Origin: Bacteroidia bacterium
GTDB lineage: Bacteria > Bacteroidota > Bacteroidia > Bacteroidales > UBA12481
Length of the DNA: 9,555 nucleotides
Reading direction: 5' to 3'
NCBI GenBank assembly: GCA_026391235.1
Contig: JAPLDV010000614.1
Span: 1 to 9,555 of the forward strand
Below, in pieces: positions 1-6,901 of this stretch. How positions within the stretch are numbered: position 1 is the stretch's first letter; the number at the start of each line of letters is the position of its first letter. The translations under genes were made by a program, and so were the position numbers. The notes under the pieces are model-generated. The model made no database searches, was not told where the DNA came from, and saw only the letters and a list, made by a program, of their open reading frames with translations.

Positions 1-189
1 CAGCGGGTCGAGAAAATAATATCCGGCAGGAGCAGTCCAGCCTTTGGCATCTGCCGGATTCTCCCAACCGAAAGTCTCAGTAAAAAAAACCTGCCCGTTT
101 CCCTTTGTTCCAGGGGTTTGGGCTTGTGCCGTGGCTGCTGCAAACAACCCGGCAACTGCAAGAAGAAGTGTAAATTTTCGCATACGCAT
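1..189 (-). CDS. N-terminus of a secreted protein of unknown function (partial, runs off left edge)
   Basis: The reverse strand gives 63 codons that stay open to the window edge. The protein starts MRMRKFTLLLAVAGLFAAAT and continues AQAQTPG. This is a classic type I signal peptide: a basic n-region, a hydrophobic core at about residues 6-19, and an AQA-type cleavage site near residues 21-24. The mature start contains a run with F-T-E-T-F-G-W-E-N-P and K-G-W, aromatic-rich. It resembles the beginning of beta-sandwich (choice-of-anchor or carbohydrate-binding-like) secreted proteins of Bacteroidota, but this is only an impression and no function can be assigned. A second in-frame ATG at 181-183 (MRKF) is an equally good start. 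The gene diverges from the TMTC-like gene and has a candidate promoter at 224-254. A plus-strand reading frame over the same bases is a shadow. Confidence 0.75.
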   Translation of the reverse strand, partial: MRMRKFTLLLAVAGLFAAATAQAQTPGTKGNGQVFFTETFGWENPADAKGWTAPAGYYFLDPL

Positions 190-223
190 TTTGTTTTATG
201 TTTTTAGAGCCAGAAGTTCCTGT

Positions 224-254
224 TAAATATAACCCCAAATATCATCTCTGCAAA
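224..254 (-). promoter_or_regulatory. Candidate Bacteroidota sigma-ABfr promoter for the partial secreted-protein gene
   Basis: Read on the minus strand, TTTG (complement of 251-254) is followed after exactly 19 bases by TATATTTA (complement of 224-231). The Bacteroidota consensus is TTTG about 19-21 bases before TAnnTTTG, so the -33 matches fully and the -7 matches 5 of its 6 fixed bases. The -7 box ends 34 bases before the ATG at 189, which leaves a short leader. No Shine-Dalgarno sequence is present, as is normal for this phylum. The rest of 190-349 shows no other clear signal. Only weak partial matches to the consensus were found there for the divergent gene starting at 350. Confidence 0.5.
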
Positions 255-349
255 GTAAATTTCCGTTTATTGTTAGATATTTCTCAGATACTGTATTTAT
301 TTTAGTTTCCAGAGCAAGGGCTTAGTATTAAATTCTTCAATTCTGAACG

Positions 350-2200
350 ATGAGAGACTCAAATAAAAAAGAATGGCTTCTGGTTGCATTTATCCTGTTT
401 GTAACCTTTTTGGCTTTTTTGCCTGTATTGAAGAGCGACTTCGTTTACTGGGATGATGATGTGAACGTTACGATAAATCCAAATGTCAGGGAACTGAATG
501 CTGCCAGCATTAAAAACATTTTTACGAATACGGTGGTTGGAGGCTATACGCCGTTGACTACACTCAGCTTTGCCGTTGAAAACCGGGTCTTTGGAATGAA
601 ACCGGGAGTTTTTCATTTCAACAACCTCCTGCTGCACTTGCTGTGTACTCTGCTGGTTTTTGTTTTGATGAGAAAGCTGGAAATGAACCTGTTTGTCTCT
701 CTTACGGTAACTTTCCTCTTTGGAATTCATCCTATGCGGGTGGAATCGGTAGCCTGGATAACCGAGCGGAAAGACGTTCTGTACAGTTTTTTCTTTCTCC
801 TTTCCCTGATTTCTTACCTTACTTTTTATAAAAGTAAAAGGCTCCTGTTTTACTTTTTAGCACTATTGGCCTTCATATTTGCCCTGCTGTCAAAAATTCA
901 GGCAGTTTCGTTACCGCTGATCTTATTACTTTTAGATTACTTTTTCGAGAATAAGTTCCGGTTCAAACAAGTTCTGGATAAAATCCCTTTTTTCATTTTG
1001 TCATTGGTAACCGGTTTGGCTGGCATCTATTTTCTTGGGCAGCAAGGAACCCTGGAAACCGGCACCGTTCTGCCATTTATTCAGCGGATTTTTGTAGGCA
1101 CCTATTCCTTTTGTGTTTATCTGATAAAATCTGTATTGCCATACCAATTGTCGGCCATTTACCCTAATCCGGTGAAATTATCTGTACTTTTTTACGTAAG
1201 CGCGCTTCCGGTTATTGTTTTGGCACTCCTTATTTATAAATCAGGGAAGTACCGGAAAGAATTGATTTTTGGCTCCTTGTTTTTCTTGCTTAATGTAATG
1301 TTTATGCTTCAGATTGTTGGCGCCGGACAGGCTTTCCTTGCCGACCGGTTTACTTATATTCCTTACATCGGCTTGTTTTTTCTGATAGCATGGGCCTTAA
1401 ACTTTCTTTATCTCAGTAAATGGAAAACCTATGTCATTATTACAGGAGTGATCTATCTGGCTGTTTTGGGAACAGTCACCTGGAGCAGGACCCAGGTATG
1501 GAAAAACACGGAGACTCTGTTTTCTGACGTGGTTAAAAAATATCCAAATGTTTCGATGGCCTTTAATAATATGGGATTATATTACCGGGATAATAATCAA
1601 AATGAGAAGGCTATTGCAGCCTATGGAAAGGCTATCGAAATAAATCCTCAGGGGTTCCTCAGCTACAGCAATCGGGGTGAAGCATATTTCGACAGGGGAG
1701 AAGCTGACAAAGCCCTGGAGGATATGAATATGGCGATTAAGCTGAAGCCGGATTATGGTAAAGCATTGAGTAACCGGGGTGCAATCTGGGGATCAAAGAA
1801 AGAATTCGACCTGGCACTCAGGGACCTCGACAAAGCCATAGCCCTGGATGCTAAAAATCAGAAGGCTTATTCCAACCGTTCGTTGGTATACTATTCTCTT
1901 GGCAACTATGAAAAAGCAAGCCTTGATGCTACTTCCTATTTGAAAATCAATCCCGATGATGCAGCTGTGTCAAACCTGCGTGGCTTGTGTTTCGGCCGGT
2001 TGAACAAAAACCAGGAAGCTCTCTCCGATTTCAACAAGTCTATTCAGCTGAATCCAAAGGCGGGAGCCTATTATCAAAACCGGTCGTCACTATATTACAG
2101 GATTGGGGATGCCAAAGGGGCCCTAAAAGATATTTTAAAAGCTCAAGAGCTTGGTGTTAAGGTAAATCCAGCTTATTTGCAGATGTTGCAAACCAAATAA
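350..2200 (+). CDS. TMTC-like multi-pass membrane protein (probable GT-C glycosyltransferase fold) with C-terminal TPR repeats
   Basis: 616 residues. The first ~380 hold about eleven hydrophobic segments, for example near 10-28, 92-108, 144-160, 165-180, 185-199, 212-230, 274-294, 304-322, 335-352 and 360-376. The first extracytoplasmic loop carries F-V-Y-W-D-D-D (31-37), the acidic motif of GT-C enzymes. The block HPMRVESVAW (127-136), followed by ERKD (139-142), and ADRFTYIPYIG (331-341) are typical of bacterial relatives of the eukaryotic O-mannosyltransferases TMTC1-4. Residues 402-604 form six tandem ~34-residue TPR units with the usual A..N.G/A.Y......A....KAI...P pattern, expected outside the cytoplasm. 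GT-C enzymes take sugar from polyprenyl-phosphate donors. A protein or glycan acceptor is possible here but not shown, and many such bacterial proteins are uncharacterised. The ATG at 350 precedes the first membrane helix and there is no Shine-Dalgarno sequence. It converges with the GT2 gene, whose stop lies 17 bp beyond this one. Confidence 0.85.
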   Translation: MRDSNKKEWLLVAFILFVTFLAFLPVLKSDFVYWDDDVNVTINPNVRELNAASIKNIFTNTVVGGYTPLTTLSFAVENRVFGMKPGVFHFNNLLLHLLCTLLVFVLMRKLEMNLFVSLTVTFLFGIHPMRVESVAWITERKDVLYSFFFLLSLISYLTFYKSKRLLFYFLALLAFIFALLSKIQAVSLPLILLLLDYFFENKFRFKQVLDKIPFFILSLVTGLAGIYFLGQQGTLETGTVLPFIQRIFVGTYSFCVYLIKSVLPYQLSAIYPNPVKLSVLFYVSALPVIVLALLIYKSGKYRKELIFGSLFFLLNVMFMLQIVGAGQAFLADRFTYIPYIGLFFLIAWALNFLYLSKWKTYVIITGVIYLAVLGTVTWSRTQVWKNTETLFSDVVKKYPNVSMAFNNMGLYYRDNNQNEKAIAAYGKAIEINPQGFLSYSNRGEAYFDRGEADKALEDMNMAIKLKPDYGKALSNRGAIWGSKKEFDLALRDLDKAIALDAKNQKAYSNRSLVYYSLGNYEKASLDATSYLKINPDDAAVSNLRGLCFGRLNKNQEALSDFNKSIQLNPKAGAYYQNRSSLYYRIGDAKGALKDILKAQELGVKVNPAYLQMLQTK

Positions 2201-2217
2201 AATTCTCTGCCATTCTT

Positions 2218-2931
2218 TCATTTACTGAACAAATTGTATTTAATAATGCAATAAACGGCCTTCAACCCATCTTTCCAATTAACCTTTTTTCCCTCGGTAT
2301 ACGTTCGGCCATAGTATGAAATGCCTATTTCATAAATTCTTATGTTGGGGATGCGGCTGATCTTAGCCGTCACTTCAGCTTCAAAGCCGAAACGATCCTC
2401 TTTCAGGTTAATATTTTTAATAATCCCGGACTTGAAAAGCTTATAACCGGTTTCCATATCCGTAAGGTTCACATTGGTAAAGAGGTTCGAAAGGGAAGTA
2501 AGGAATCTGTTTCCGATTGAATGGAAAAAGAACAACACCCTGTGGGGTTTGCTTCCAACAAATCTGCTACCATATACTACATCGGCAAATCCGTCGAGAA
2601 TGGGTTGCAATAAAAGATTAAATTCACCGGGGTCATACTCCAGGTCGGCATCCTGAACAACAATAAAATCGCCTGTAGCTGATAGTATGCCTGTTCGCAG
2701 GGCTGCCCCTTTACCGAGGTTCACGTTGTGCTTTTGATATTTGATAGCGATATCCGGATTTTCGCTGCGAAATCGGAACAGTTCAGCCTCAGTATCATCA
2801 ACGGAACAATCGTTCACAACAACCAACTCCATTTTGATGCCTTGAATCAGTTCAACAGAACTAACCCGTTGAAGGATCCTGTAAATAGTATCCTGTTCGT
2901 TATAGGCAGGGATAATTACTGATAAAATCAT
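2218..2931 (-). CDS. GT2 family glycosyltransferase, dolichyl/polyprenyl-phosphate sugar synthase-like (DPM1-like)
   Basis: 237 residues from the ATG at 2931, starting MILSVIIPAYNEQ, which is the standard GT2 first beta strand. Visible motifs are N-D-x-S-x-D-D-T (40-47) for nucleotide binding, Q-D-A-D (93-96, the DXD metal site, followed by LEYDP), G-S-R-F (121-124), D-M-E-T-G-Y-K (158-164) and E-D-R-F-G-F-E-A-E (178-186). These match single-domain DPM1-type enzymes, which transfer a hexose from a nucleotide sugar to a polyprenyl phosphate at the cytoplasmic membrane face. There is no C-terminal membrane segment, and the sugar cannot be read from sequence. A longer start (GTG at 2955) would add eight residues and overlap the upstream gene. 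The ATG is preferred because it begins directly at the conserved strand and leaves an 8-bp gap after the GH127 stop. That gap implies co-transcription with GH127. Confidence 0.88.
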   Translation of the reverse strand: MILSVIIPAYNEQDTIYRILQRVSSVELIQGIKMELVVVNDCSVDDTEAELFRFRSENPDIAIKYQKHNVNLGKGAALRTGILSATGDFIVVQDADLEYDPGEFNLLLQPILDGFADVVYGSRFVGSKPHRVLFFFHSIGNRFLTSLSNLFTNVNLTDMETGYKLFKSGIIKNINLKEDRFGFEAEVTAKISRIPNIRIYEIGISYYGRTYTEGKKVNWKDGLKAVYCIIKYNLFSK

Positions 2932-2939
2932 TTTGTTAA

Positions 2940-5345
2940 TTACCTCACGATCCACTCCTGGACCCCGGTTGAATAATCGTCTTGCTGCCTGATATCGAGC
3001 CTCAATCCGCTTGTGATAACCGGCTCAAATTCAAGAACATTATACTGATCCTTTTTTGTTCCATAGGCACTCTTAGCCTTCACCTCTACCCAGGAATTGC
3101 CTTTTTTATAGAGCAGTTTCCATGATTTAGGCACCCGGCACCCGGCATTAATATCTTCGTCATCGAACCAAAAAACATCTACGGCTGAAACCATTTCAGG
3201 TTTTGCAAAGTCATACTGCACCCACTCGCCGGTGGCTTTCTTTGGCCACCAGTGAATATGGCCAAACTCACCGTTGCTTGATTTCTGCGGGCATTGCTGA
3301 TCATGCACCGTTTCCGGAGATCCTGAGCACTTTGATGTTGTGACCACAGCCAGTGAGGCAATTGTCGGGGCGGGCAGCGGAGTAGCATATTTCGCATCCT
3401 CCGGGATCCAGACAGTCATCTCTCCACGTCCACGGTTAGCCCAGGAATAGTAAGGGATCGCCTTAATATCCACCGGAGTTTTCTCAATGGTCCCATCGAG
3501 CTGCGACTTCAAAGAGTATCCCCTTCCGGAAATCATACCAACCCCATTTAACAGGTCAGGTTTGAACGACCAGGTAAACCCCGGCTCTTCGGCCAGCATC
3601 AGGTTCAGTGCCTTTTGATCGGCCTGATCGGCCCATTCCAGGGCGTACATCAGTGGTCCGCGCTGCAAGGCAACCTGGCCCCTGTCGGCCTCCACCTTGT
3701 CGTTGGCCTGAACCCTCCGGACATCCATCGGCATGCCGATTTCTACCTGATCTCCGGTTTTCCAGGATCGTGTGAGAATCGCAAATCCATTTTCAGATTT
3801 ATAACTTACTGATTTACCATTTATTTTGATGGTCACGGGATTGGTTTCCGGATCAATATAATGATACAGATCGCTCGGTACAGCCTGACTGCCGGTCCAG
3901 CCCGGTATGCGGATCATCAGGTTAAAGCGGCCCTTTTTATCCGGATTGATTGCGAGTTTGACCAACCCATTCCACGGATAATCTGATTCCTGGTGGATGG
4001 TTACTTTTCGGCCGCCAACACTAACTTGGGCTTCACTTTGCACAAACAGGTTTACAAACAGGTCGTTATCTTTTACTGCGTAAATGTAACCGGGAACCGA
4101 CGGAATGAACCTGCACAGGTTGCTCGGGCAGCAGGCGCAGCCAAACCAGGCACTGCGCTCATGCTGTCCTTTTGACCGAAGCACGTTCGGATAGAAAAAG
4201 CGGTCGCCCGATAAGCCCAGTCCGCTCAATACGCCATTATATAAACTACGCTCGAGCACATCCAGATACTTGGATTCTCCGTGAAGAAGGAACATCCGGT
4301 AATTCCAGAATACATTGGCAATATTGGCACAGGTTTCACAATAAGCACTCATGTTTGGCAGCTGATAATCAATGCCATAAGCTTCTCCTGCACCGGTAGC
4401 ACCTACGCCTCCGGTGATATACAGTTTTTTACCAACCACATTTTTCCAGATGGTATCTATGGCTTTCAGATAGGCCTGATCGCTTGTAAGTGCTGCCATA
4501 TCTGCCATCCCTGAGAACATATAATTGGCACGGACAGCATGACCATCAGCTTCAGTTTGGTCGACCGGTTTTTTATGGGCCTGGTTATAAACATCTCCAC
4601 CCGGACCGCGGACATCGAGGAAAAACTTGGCCAGGTTGAGGTACTCCTTTTTGCCGGTAGCGCGGTATAGCTTGGTGAGGCCGATTTCCACCTCCTGATG
4701 GCCGGGATAATGTTCGCACTTTCCCCATCCGAAATCCTTAACGATCAGATCGGCTGCCTTTATGGCAATATCGAGCATGGTTGTTTTTCCGGTTGCCTGA
4801 TAATGAGCGACAGCAGCTTCGAAAAAATGGCCGAGGTTGTACAGTTCATGACTGTTTTCGCTCTCCAGTTCCCACCGTTTTTTACCGGCCCATGGATGAG
4901 CGCTGTCGCCCATGATGGTGCGGTTGGTATACAGATACCCGTCGGGCTCCTGAGCGGCACCGATCCTGGCAATCAGCTGATCGAGATAAGCATCTAGCTT
5001 GGGATCCGGTACGGTTTGCAGCGAATAGGATGCTCCTTCGATGATCTTATAAACATCCGAGTCATCAAAAGGATAGATGCTGCAGAACGAGCCTTTTATA
5101 ACTCCGGCAGCAATATCAAAATTCTTGATTCGCCCGGTTTCTTCACTCTGTTTAAAAGCATAGGGTATAGTCAATCCGGCATTCAGTTTTACCCGAGGTG
5201 CCCAAAATGCATCTTCGAGTTTAACCTGATTGAATGCCACCGGCTGTATCGGGTAATCGGCCGATACAGGTTTGCTTTCACTGCATCCGGCCAAAAGCAG
5301 CAGAAGTGCTCCGGCCAGAAAAGAATTAGTTAAAATTCGTACCAT
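2940..5345 (-). CDS. GH127 beta-L-arabinofuranosidase lipoprotein (DUF1680) with C-terminal discoidin-like domain
   Basis: 801 residues. A hydrophobic N-terminus ends in the lipobox L-A-G-C (18-21), so Cys21 should be lipidated and the enzyme anchored in a membrane outside the cytoplasm. Residues ~34-560 follow the GH127 (DUF1680) pattern, an (alpha/alpha)6 barrel, beginning F..V.L.D.FWAPR and ..TGRI.NF. The zinc and catalytic set is present: E337 and C339 in CETCAN, and C405-C406 in WFGCACCPSN. By comparison with HypBA1 of Bifidobacterium these give the Glu and three Cys that bind zinc, with C405 as the nucleophile. The family releases L-arabinose from beta-L-arabinofuranosides, such as those on plant hydroxyproline-rich glycoproteins. 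Residues ~655-801 add a tryptophan-rich segment (HIHWWPKKATGEWVQYDF, then VDVFWFDDED) resembling an F5/8-type C (discoidin) sugar-binding fold. It lies 74 bp after araD and 8 bp before the GT2 gene. The GH146 family is related but starts differently. Confidence 0.92.
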   Translation of the reverse strand: MVRILTNSFLAGALLLLLAGCSESKPVSADYPIQPVAFNQVKLEDAFWAPRVKLNAGLTIPYAFKQSEETGRIKNFDIAAGVIKGSFCSIYPFDDSDVYKIIEGASYSLQTVPDPKLDAYLDQLIARIGAAQEPDGYLYTNRTIMGDSAHPWAGKKRWELESENSHELYNLGHFFEAAVAHYQATGKTTMLDIAIKAADLIVKDFGWGKCEHYPGHQEVEIGLTKLYRATGKKEYLNLAKFFLDVRGPGGDVYNQAHKKPVDQTEADGHAVRANYMFSGMADMAALTSDQAYLKAIDTIWKNVVGKKLYITGGVGATGAGEAYGIDYQLPNMSAYCETCANIANVFWNYRMFLLHGESKYLDVLERSLYNGVLSGLGLSGDRFFYPNVLRSKGQHERSAWFGCACCPSNLCRFIPSVPGYIYAVKDNDLFVNLFVQSEAQVSVGGRKVTIHQESDYPWNGLVKLAINPDKKGRFNLMIRIPGWTGSQAVPSDLYHYIDPETNPVTIKINGKSVSYKSENGFAILTRSWKTGDQVEIGMPMDVRRVQANDKVEADRGQVALQRGPLMYALEWADQADQKALNLMLAEEPGFTWSFKPDLLNGVGMISGRGYSLKSQLDGTIEKTPVDIKAIPYYSWANRGRGEMTVWIPEDAKYATPLPAPTIASLAVVTTSKCSGSPETVHDQQCPQKSSNGEFGHIHWWPKKATGEWVQYDFAKPEMVSAVDVFWFDDEDINAGCRVPKSWKLLYKKGNSWVEVKAKSAYGTKKDQYNVLEFEPVITSGLRLDIRQQDDYSTGVQEWIVR

Positions 5346-5380
5346 GATTTATACTGATTTGAATAATGATTTTTATCGAT

Positions 5381-5398
5381 GGACGCAATTATGCGCCC
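5381..5398. repeat. Short palindrome between araD and the GH127 gene (REP-like hairpin)
   Basis: GGACGCA (5381-5387), ATTA, and TGCGCCC (5392-5398) form an inverted repeat with seven-base arms. Six pairs are Watson-Crick and one is a G-U type mismatch. On the transcribed minus strand it would fold as a 7-bp stem with a four-base loop inside the 74-bp gap between the two genes. No T-tract follows on either strand, so it is not a standard intrinsic terminator. It could be a degenerate repetitive extragenic palindrome or an mRNA stabiliser. It shares the 10-mer AATTATGCGC with the array at 9394-9555. The rest of the gap is AT-rich, with no clear promoter. Confidence 0.5.
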
Positions 5399-5419
5399 CT
5401 ACAATCCCTGCCTATTTTG

Positions 5420-6121
5420 TCAATTGTCACCGTTCTTCTGTCCATAATACGCATCCGGGCCGTGCTTTCTCTGGTAATGTTTCTCCAGGATGGCTGGCTG
5501 AACCGGATTGTCCTTGCCAAGCATGACGGTCCGGAAGGCTAATTTAGCAATCTCTTCCAGGATAATCGCATGTTTCACCGCTTCAGCCACTGTTTTGCCC
5601 CAGCAGAACGGGCCATGTTCGGCAACCAGCACTCCGGGAACCTCAATTGGATCAATGCCATTGAAGTTTTCCCGGATAACCTGACCCGTAGCGCGTTCGT
5701 ATTGTCCCTGGATTTCGGCGGGTGTTAATAACCGCGTACAGGGAACCGGGCCGTAAAAATGATCGGCATGGGTGGTACCCAGGCAGGGGATACTGCGGCA
5801 GGCCTGTGCCCAGGAGGTTGCCCACTCGGAATGAGTGTGAACAATGCTTCCAATAGCCGGGAAAGCCTGATATAAAAACAGATGTGTAGGGGCATCTGAG
5901 GAGGGTTTCAGCCGACTATCGACCACATTACCCTGCATATCCAATACTACCATATCCTCAGGGGTCATTTCGTCATACGAAATTCCGCTGGGCTTGATCA
6001 CAACAAGGCCCTTCACCCGGTCGATCCCGGATACATTTCCCCAGGTCAGTTTCACCAATCCTTCTTTGACCAGGGCCAGGTTGGCTTCAAATACTGCCTG
6101 TTTAAGATTTGTTAGTCGCAT
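5420..6121 (-). CDS. araD: L-ribulose-5-phosphate 4-epimerase
   Basis: 233 residues, close to the 231 of Escherichia coli AraD, in the class II aldolase/epimerase fold. It converts L-ribulose 5-phosphate to D-xylulose 5-phosphate, the last step of L-arabinose catabolism before the pentose phosphate pathway, in the cytoplasm. The phosphate and substrate loops are visible: G-N-V-S-G (28-32), K-P-S-G (43-46) and S-S-D (74-76). The zinc ligands are H95 and H97 in HTHSEW and H169 in AEHGPF, with D76 nearby. T116-T-H-A-D120-H matches the catalytic segment around Asp120 of the E. coli enzyme, and the C-terminal H-G-P-D-A-Y-Y-G-Q (220-228) supplies the usual tyrosine. It starts 35 bp after the regulator stop, with no clear promoter between them, so co-transcription is likely. 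A generic fuculose-phosphate aldolase is unlikely given the length and the AraD-specific C-terminus. Confidence 0.96.
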   Translation of the reverse strand: MRLTNLKQAVFEANLALVKEGLVKLTWGNVSGIDRVKGLVVIKPSGISYDEMTPEDMVVLDMQGNVVDSRLKPSSDAPTHLFLYQAFPAIGSIVHTHSEWATSWAQACRSIPCLGTTHADHFYGPVPCTRLLTPAEIQGQYERATGQVIRENFNGIDPIEVPGVLVAEHGPFCWGKTVAEAVKHAIILEEIAKLAFRTVMLGKDNPVQPAILEKHYQRKHGPDAYYGQKNGDN

Positions 6122-6156
6122 GTTGGTGTTTAATGGACGAAAATATGTGTCATACG

Positions 6157-6852
6157 TTATACATCCACCGAAAAATAAAATCCCTTGGATACCAGTTCCT
6201 GGTATTTTTCAGGATTGAACCGATAAAGGAAAGCTCCTTTTTTAGATGAAGATCTATCTTTCTCATCGAGTTTATCCAGGAGACCCATGGATAAAATCTT
6301 CTTGCAAAAATTTCTCTTATCCAGTTCTTTCTGGAAAATTGCCTCATACAGGCTCTGCAATTGCGGCATGGTAAACTTCTCAGGCAGCAATTCAAATCCG
6401 ATCGGTTGAATACGTGCACGCCGGCTCAACCTCTTCATGGCTTTGCCGACCATCTCACGATGATCAAAAACCAGATCAGGAATGTCACTCACGGGCTGCC
6501 AGTGAGCATTATTCTCTTTTACCAGATCTTTATCATAATCTTCAATTTTTATGAGCGAATAATAGGCAACTGAAACAACCCGCTCACCCGGATCACGATC
6601 AACCTCACCATAGGCAAATAACTGCTCCAGATAAACATTTCGCAACCCGGTCAGTTGATTAAGCACTCTTTCGGCCGCCTGGTAAAGGCCTTCGTCCTGT
6701 TTAGGAAAACCTCCCATGAGCGACCACATACCCTTGCCGGGTTCCATGTTCCGTTTGACCAGCAAAAGTTTAAGGTCGTGATTGTCAAAACCGAAAATCA
6801 CGCAATCCACGGCCAGTAATTGACGGTCCTCAAGAGGGTAATACAGGCTCAT
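6157..6852 (-). CDS. araR: Nudix-related transcriptional regulator, AraR-like (NrtR family)
   Basis: 231 residues. An N-terminal Nudix fold (about 10-145) contains G-x-W-S-L-M-G-G-F (41-49). The Nudix box (G48-L70) keeps G, the first E, R and the final G, but the catalytic REUxEExGU reads RVLNQLTGL. Both paired glutamates are therefore lost, and hydrolysis is not expected. Residues ~160-215 hold FTMPQLQSLYEAIF and then LDKRNFCKKI, the winged-helix signature of NrtR/AraR-type regulators. These proteins use the Nudix domain to sense a ligand and the C-terminus to bind DNA. In Bacteroides, a regulator of this type (AraR) controls L-arabinose genes with arabinose as effector. Placement directly before araD and a beta-L-arabinofuranosidase gene supports the same role here, although the ligand is inferred. 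An inverted repeat (6865-6883) lies 12 bp before the start codon and suggests autoregulation. The start ATG at 6852 fits the family N-terminus. Confidence 0.87.
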   Translation of the reverse strand: MSLYYPLEDRQLLAVDCVIFGFDNHDLKLLLVKRNMEPGKGMWSLMGGFPKQDEGLYQAAERVLNQLTGLRNVYLEQLFAYGEVDRDPGERVVSVAYYSLIKIEDYDKDLVKENNAHWQPVSDIPDLVFDHREMVGKAMKRLSRRARIQPIGFELLPEKFTMPQLQSLYEAIFQKELDKRNFCKKILSMGLLDKLDEKDRSSSKKGAFLYRFNPEKYQELVSKGFYFSVDV

Positions 6853-6864
6853 ACGATTAAATTT

Positions 6865-6883
6865 AAGTGTTAAAATTACACTT
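6865..6883. promoter_or_regulatory. Putative AraR operator: inverted repeat AAGTGT-N7-ACACTT
   Basis: AAGTGT at 6865-6870 and ACACTT at 6878-6883 are perfect six-base inverted arms around an AT-only 7-bp spacer. The element sits 12 bp upstream of the regulator start codon, in the 138-bp gap shared with the divergent peptidase gene. It overlaps the predicted -7 box of the regulator promoter. This fits a repressor site controlling the regulator-araD-GH127-GT2 operon. No second copy was seen before araD, before the GH127 gene or elsewhere in this gap. The match to the published AraR motif was not checked. Confidence 0.55.
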
Positions 6884-6901
6884 TTGTTGAGACTTAAAAA
6901 A
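6871..6901 (-). promoter_or_regulatory. Candidate promoter of the araR-araD-GH127-GT2 operon
   Basis: On the minus strand, TTTT (complement of 6898-6901) lies 19 bases before TAATTTTA (complement of 6871-6878). Compared with the Bacteroidota TTTG/TAnnTTTG consensus, the -7 matches 5 of 6 fixed bases, the spacing is right, and the -33 lacks only its G. The -7 box occupies the spacer and first arm base of the inverted repeat, so a bound regulator would block it. The gap is AT-rich, which raises the chance of fortuitous matches. The rest of 6884-6990 shows no convincing promoter for the plus-strand peptidase. Confidence 0.4.

Noticed and set aside
270..305. Possible plus-strand promoter (TTG at 270-272 with TATTTATT or TATTTTAG downstream) for the TMTC-like gene
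   Set aside because: The -7 fit is poor or the spacing too long, and the region is AT-rich enough to give such matches by chance.
359..730. Minus-strand open frame of about 123 codons opposite the TMTC-like gene
   Set aside because: It is antisense to the conserved GT-C region, has a low-complexity Q/K-rich translation and has no domain pattern.
2201..2217. Bidirectional terminator between the convergent TMTC-like and GT2 genes
   Set aside because: The 17-bp gap contains no inverted repeat. Any terminator would have to lie inside the coding ends.
2932..2955. Upstream GTG start for the GT2 gene giving an eight-residue extension and a 16-bp overlap with the GH127 gene
   Set aside because: The extension is not part of the GT2 fold, and the ATG at 2931 begins right at the conserved first beta strand. 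The overlap is possible but less likely.
4698..4997. Plus-strand open frame of about 99 codons inside the GH127 gene
   Set aside because: It lies fully antisense to a clearly coding, motif-rich gene and has no recognisable protein features. Similar antisense frames inside the other genes were rejected for the same reason.
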